DNA of 5,690 bases from Thermoplasmata archaeon (GTDB lineage: Archaea > Thermoplasmatota > Thermoplasmata > Thermoplasmatales > Thermoplasmataceae). Location: assembly GCA_021826795.1 (NCBI GenBank), contig JAKAYM010000117.1, positions 1-5,690 on the forward strand, written 5' to 3'. Every line of letters starts with the position of its first letter. Positions within the stretch are counted from its first letter, which is position 1. The position numbers and the translations under genes were made by a program. Positions 5,158-5,690 of this stretch are shown piece after piece. The notes below the pieces were generated by a model. That model was not told the DNA's origin, ran no database searches, and worked only from the letters and a program-made list of their open reading frames with translations.

Positions 5158-5690
5158 ATGAAAACAGTGAAGAAGATACTGAATAAACCTGCTAATGAAA
5201 TATCAGAATCAATGAATCTTGATATAAACTCAAAGAGGATTAAATTCATTGACCATGTATATGCCATAATTTACAGTGCACTGCATGGCTATGATTTAAC
5301 CGATACTTCCATTGACAATGGAATAAGCAGGTCATGGCTGTCAAAGCTTAATAACAATAGAACATATATTCCATTCATTCAACTTTTCTATAAATTATTA
5401 GATCCATACATCAGGGCACATGATTACAGGGTATACAGTAAATACATGCGTGTGCTTGCAATTGATTCAACATTCATTAAAACATTAATGAATGGATCAG
5501 GCAGCTATTGATTCTTATGGAATCGAAAAAGTGGTATTGGGAACTGTTGATCATCCATTGCCCTTCATAATTATATTACACCTTCTTCCCATGGAGATGA
5601 TAAAGTCCATGAGCGTAATCCATCCATAGCCTGATATTCTTCTAATAAGATTAAGAAGAACCCACATATTGTAGACCAGCACTGAGAGGT
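5158..5690 (+). pseudogene. Decayed IS4-like DDE transposase gene (runs off the window)
   Basis: The first 117 codons (5158-5511) read as the N-terminal part of an IS4-type transposase: the helical segment FIDHVYAIIYSALHGYDLTD, the SRSWLSKLN segment, and AIDSTFIKTLMNGSGSY, whose Asp103 in DSTF is the first catalytic Asp of the DDE triad. The frame stops at TGA 5509-5511. The protein sense continues in the next frame at about 5516-5563 (SYGIEKV, then VDHPLP) and returns to the first frame at about 5563-5613 (LHNYITPSSHGDDKVHE). A further TGA at 5632 is followed by YSSNKIKKN, which may be the remains of the second Asp motif region (D-x-x-Y-x-S-x-K-I), implying an internal deletion. The gene therefore carries at least two frameshifts plus later stops and cannot encode an active enzyme. 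The IS4 assignment is by pattern; related DDE families such as IS1634 are possible. The element's ends are not identified. Confidence 0.82.
5637..5660. repeat. Near-perfect hairpin in the transposase remnant
   Basis: TTCTTCTAAT (5637-5646) and ATTAAGAAGAA (5650-5660) pair across a three-base loop with one unpaired base. It lies in the degraded part of the transposase gene. It could mark a junction where sequence was lost or an inserted short repeat, or be chance. Confidence 0.35.

Overview
The window looks like a piece of an AT-rich archaeal chromosome, most likely from the Thermoplasmatales (Ferroplasma/Acidiplasma/Picrophilus type). The reasons are indirect: Arg is mostly AGG/AGA, Ile is often ATA, three genes have TATA-like boxes about 24-28 bases before the start codon (the spacing of leaderless archaeal transcripts), one internal operon gene has a Shine-Dalgarno site, and the cobalamin enzymes are those of the anaerobic (early cobalt) pathway. 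The assignment to this order is inference; no rRNA or other marker gene is present.

Bases 1-1875 (+ strand) are the end of a cobalamin (vitamin B12) biosynthesis operon: the 3' end of cbiJ, then complete cbiC and cbiD. The genes are packed with a 2-base gap and then an 11-base overlap. The encoded steps are C1 methylation/ring contraction product processing (CbiD), reduction of cobalt-precorrin-6A (CbiJ) and the final methyl migration to cobyrinate (CbiC).

Bases 1876-2077 separate convergent transcripts and hold a small perfect stem-loop. Bases 2078-4072 (- strand) are a two-gene membrane transport operon: a TauE/SafE-family permease followed by a 12-helix MFS transporter. Just upstream on the same strand (4217-4870) lies a small protein that looks like an N-terminal DNA-binding domain joined to ACT-like ligand-binding repeats. 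The permease promoter carries three copies of a 7-base word arranged as inverted repeats that abut its TATA box, so local control of the two transporters by the neighbouring ACT-type protein is a reasonable hypothesis.

Bases 4871-5157 have no convincing gene but hold a repeated TATA-containing segment and an inverted repeat flanking another TATA-like box. Bases 5158 to the window end are a decaying IS4-like transposase gene, whose reading frame is broken at least twice and which runs off the window. No CRISPR array, tRNA or rRNA was seen, and no clear new defence or mobile system is evident. The most interesting part is the transporter/ACT-regulator locus and its operator-like repeats.
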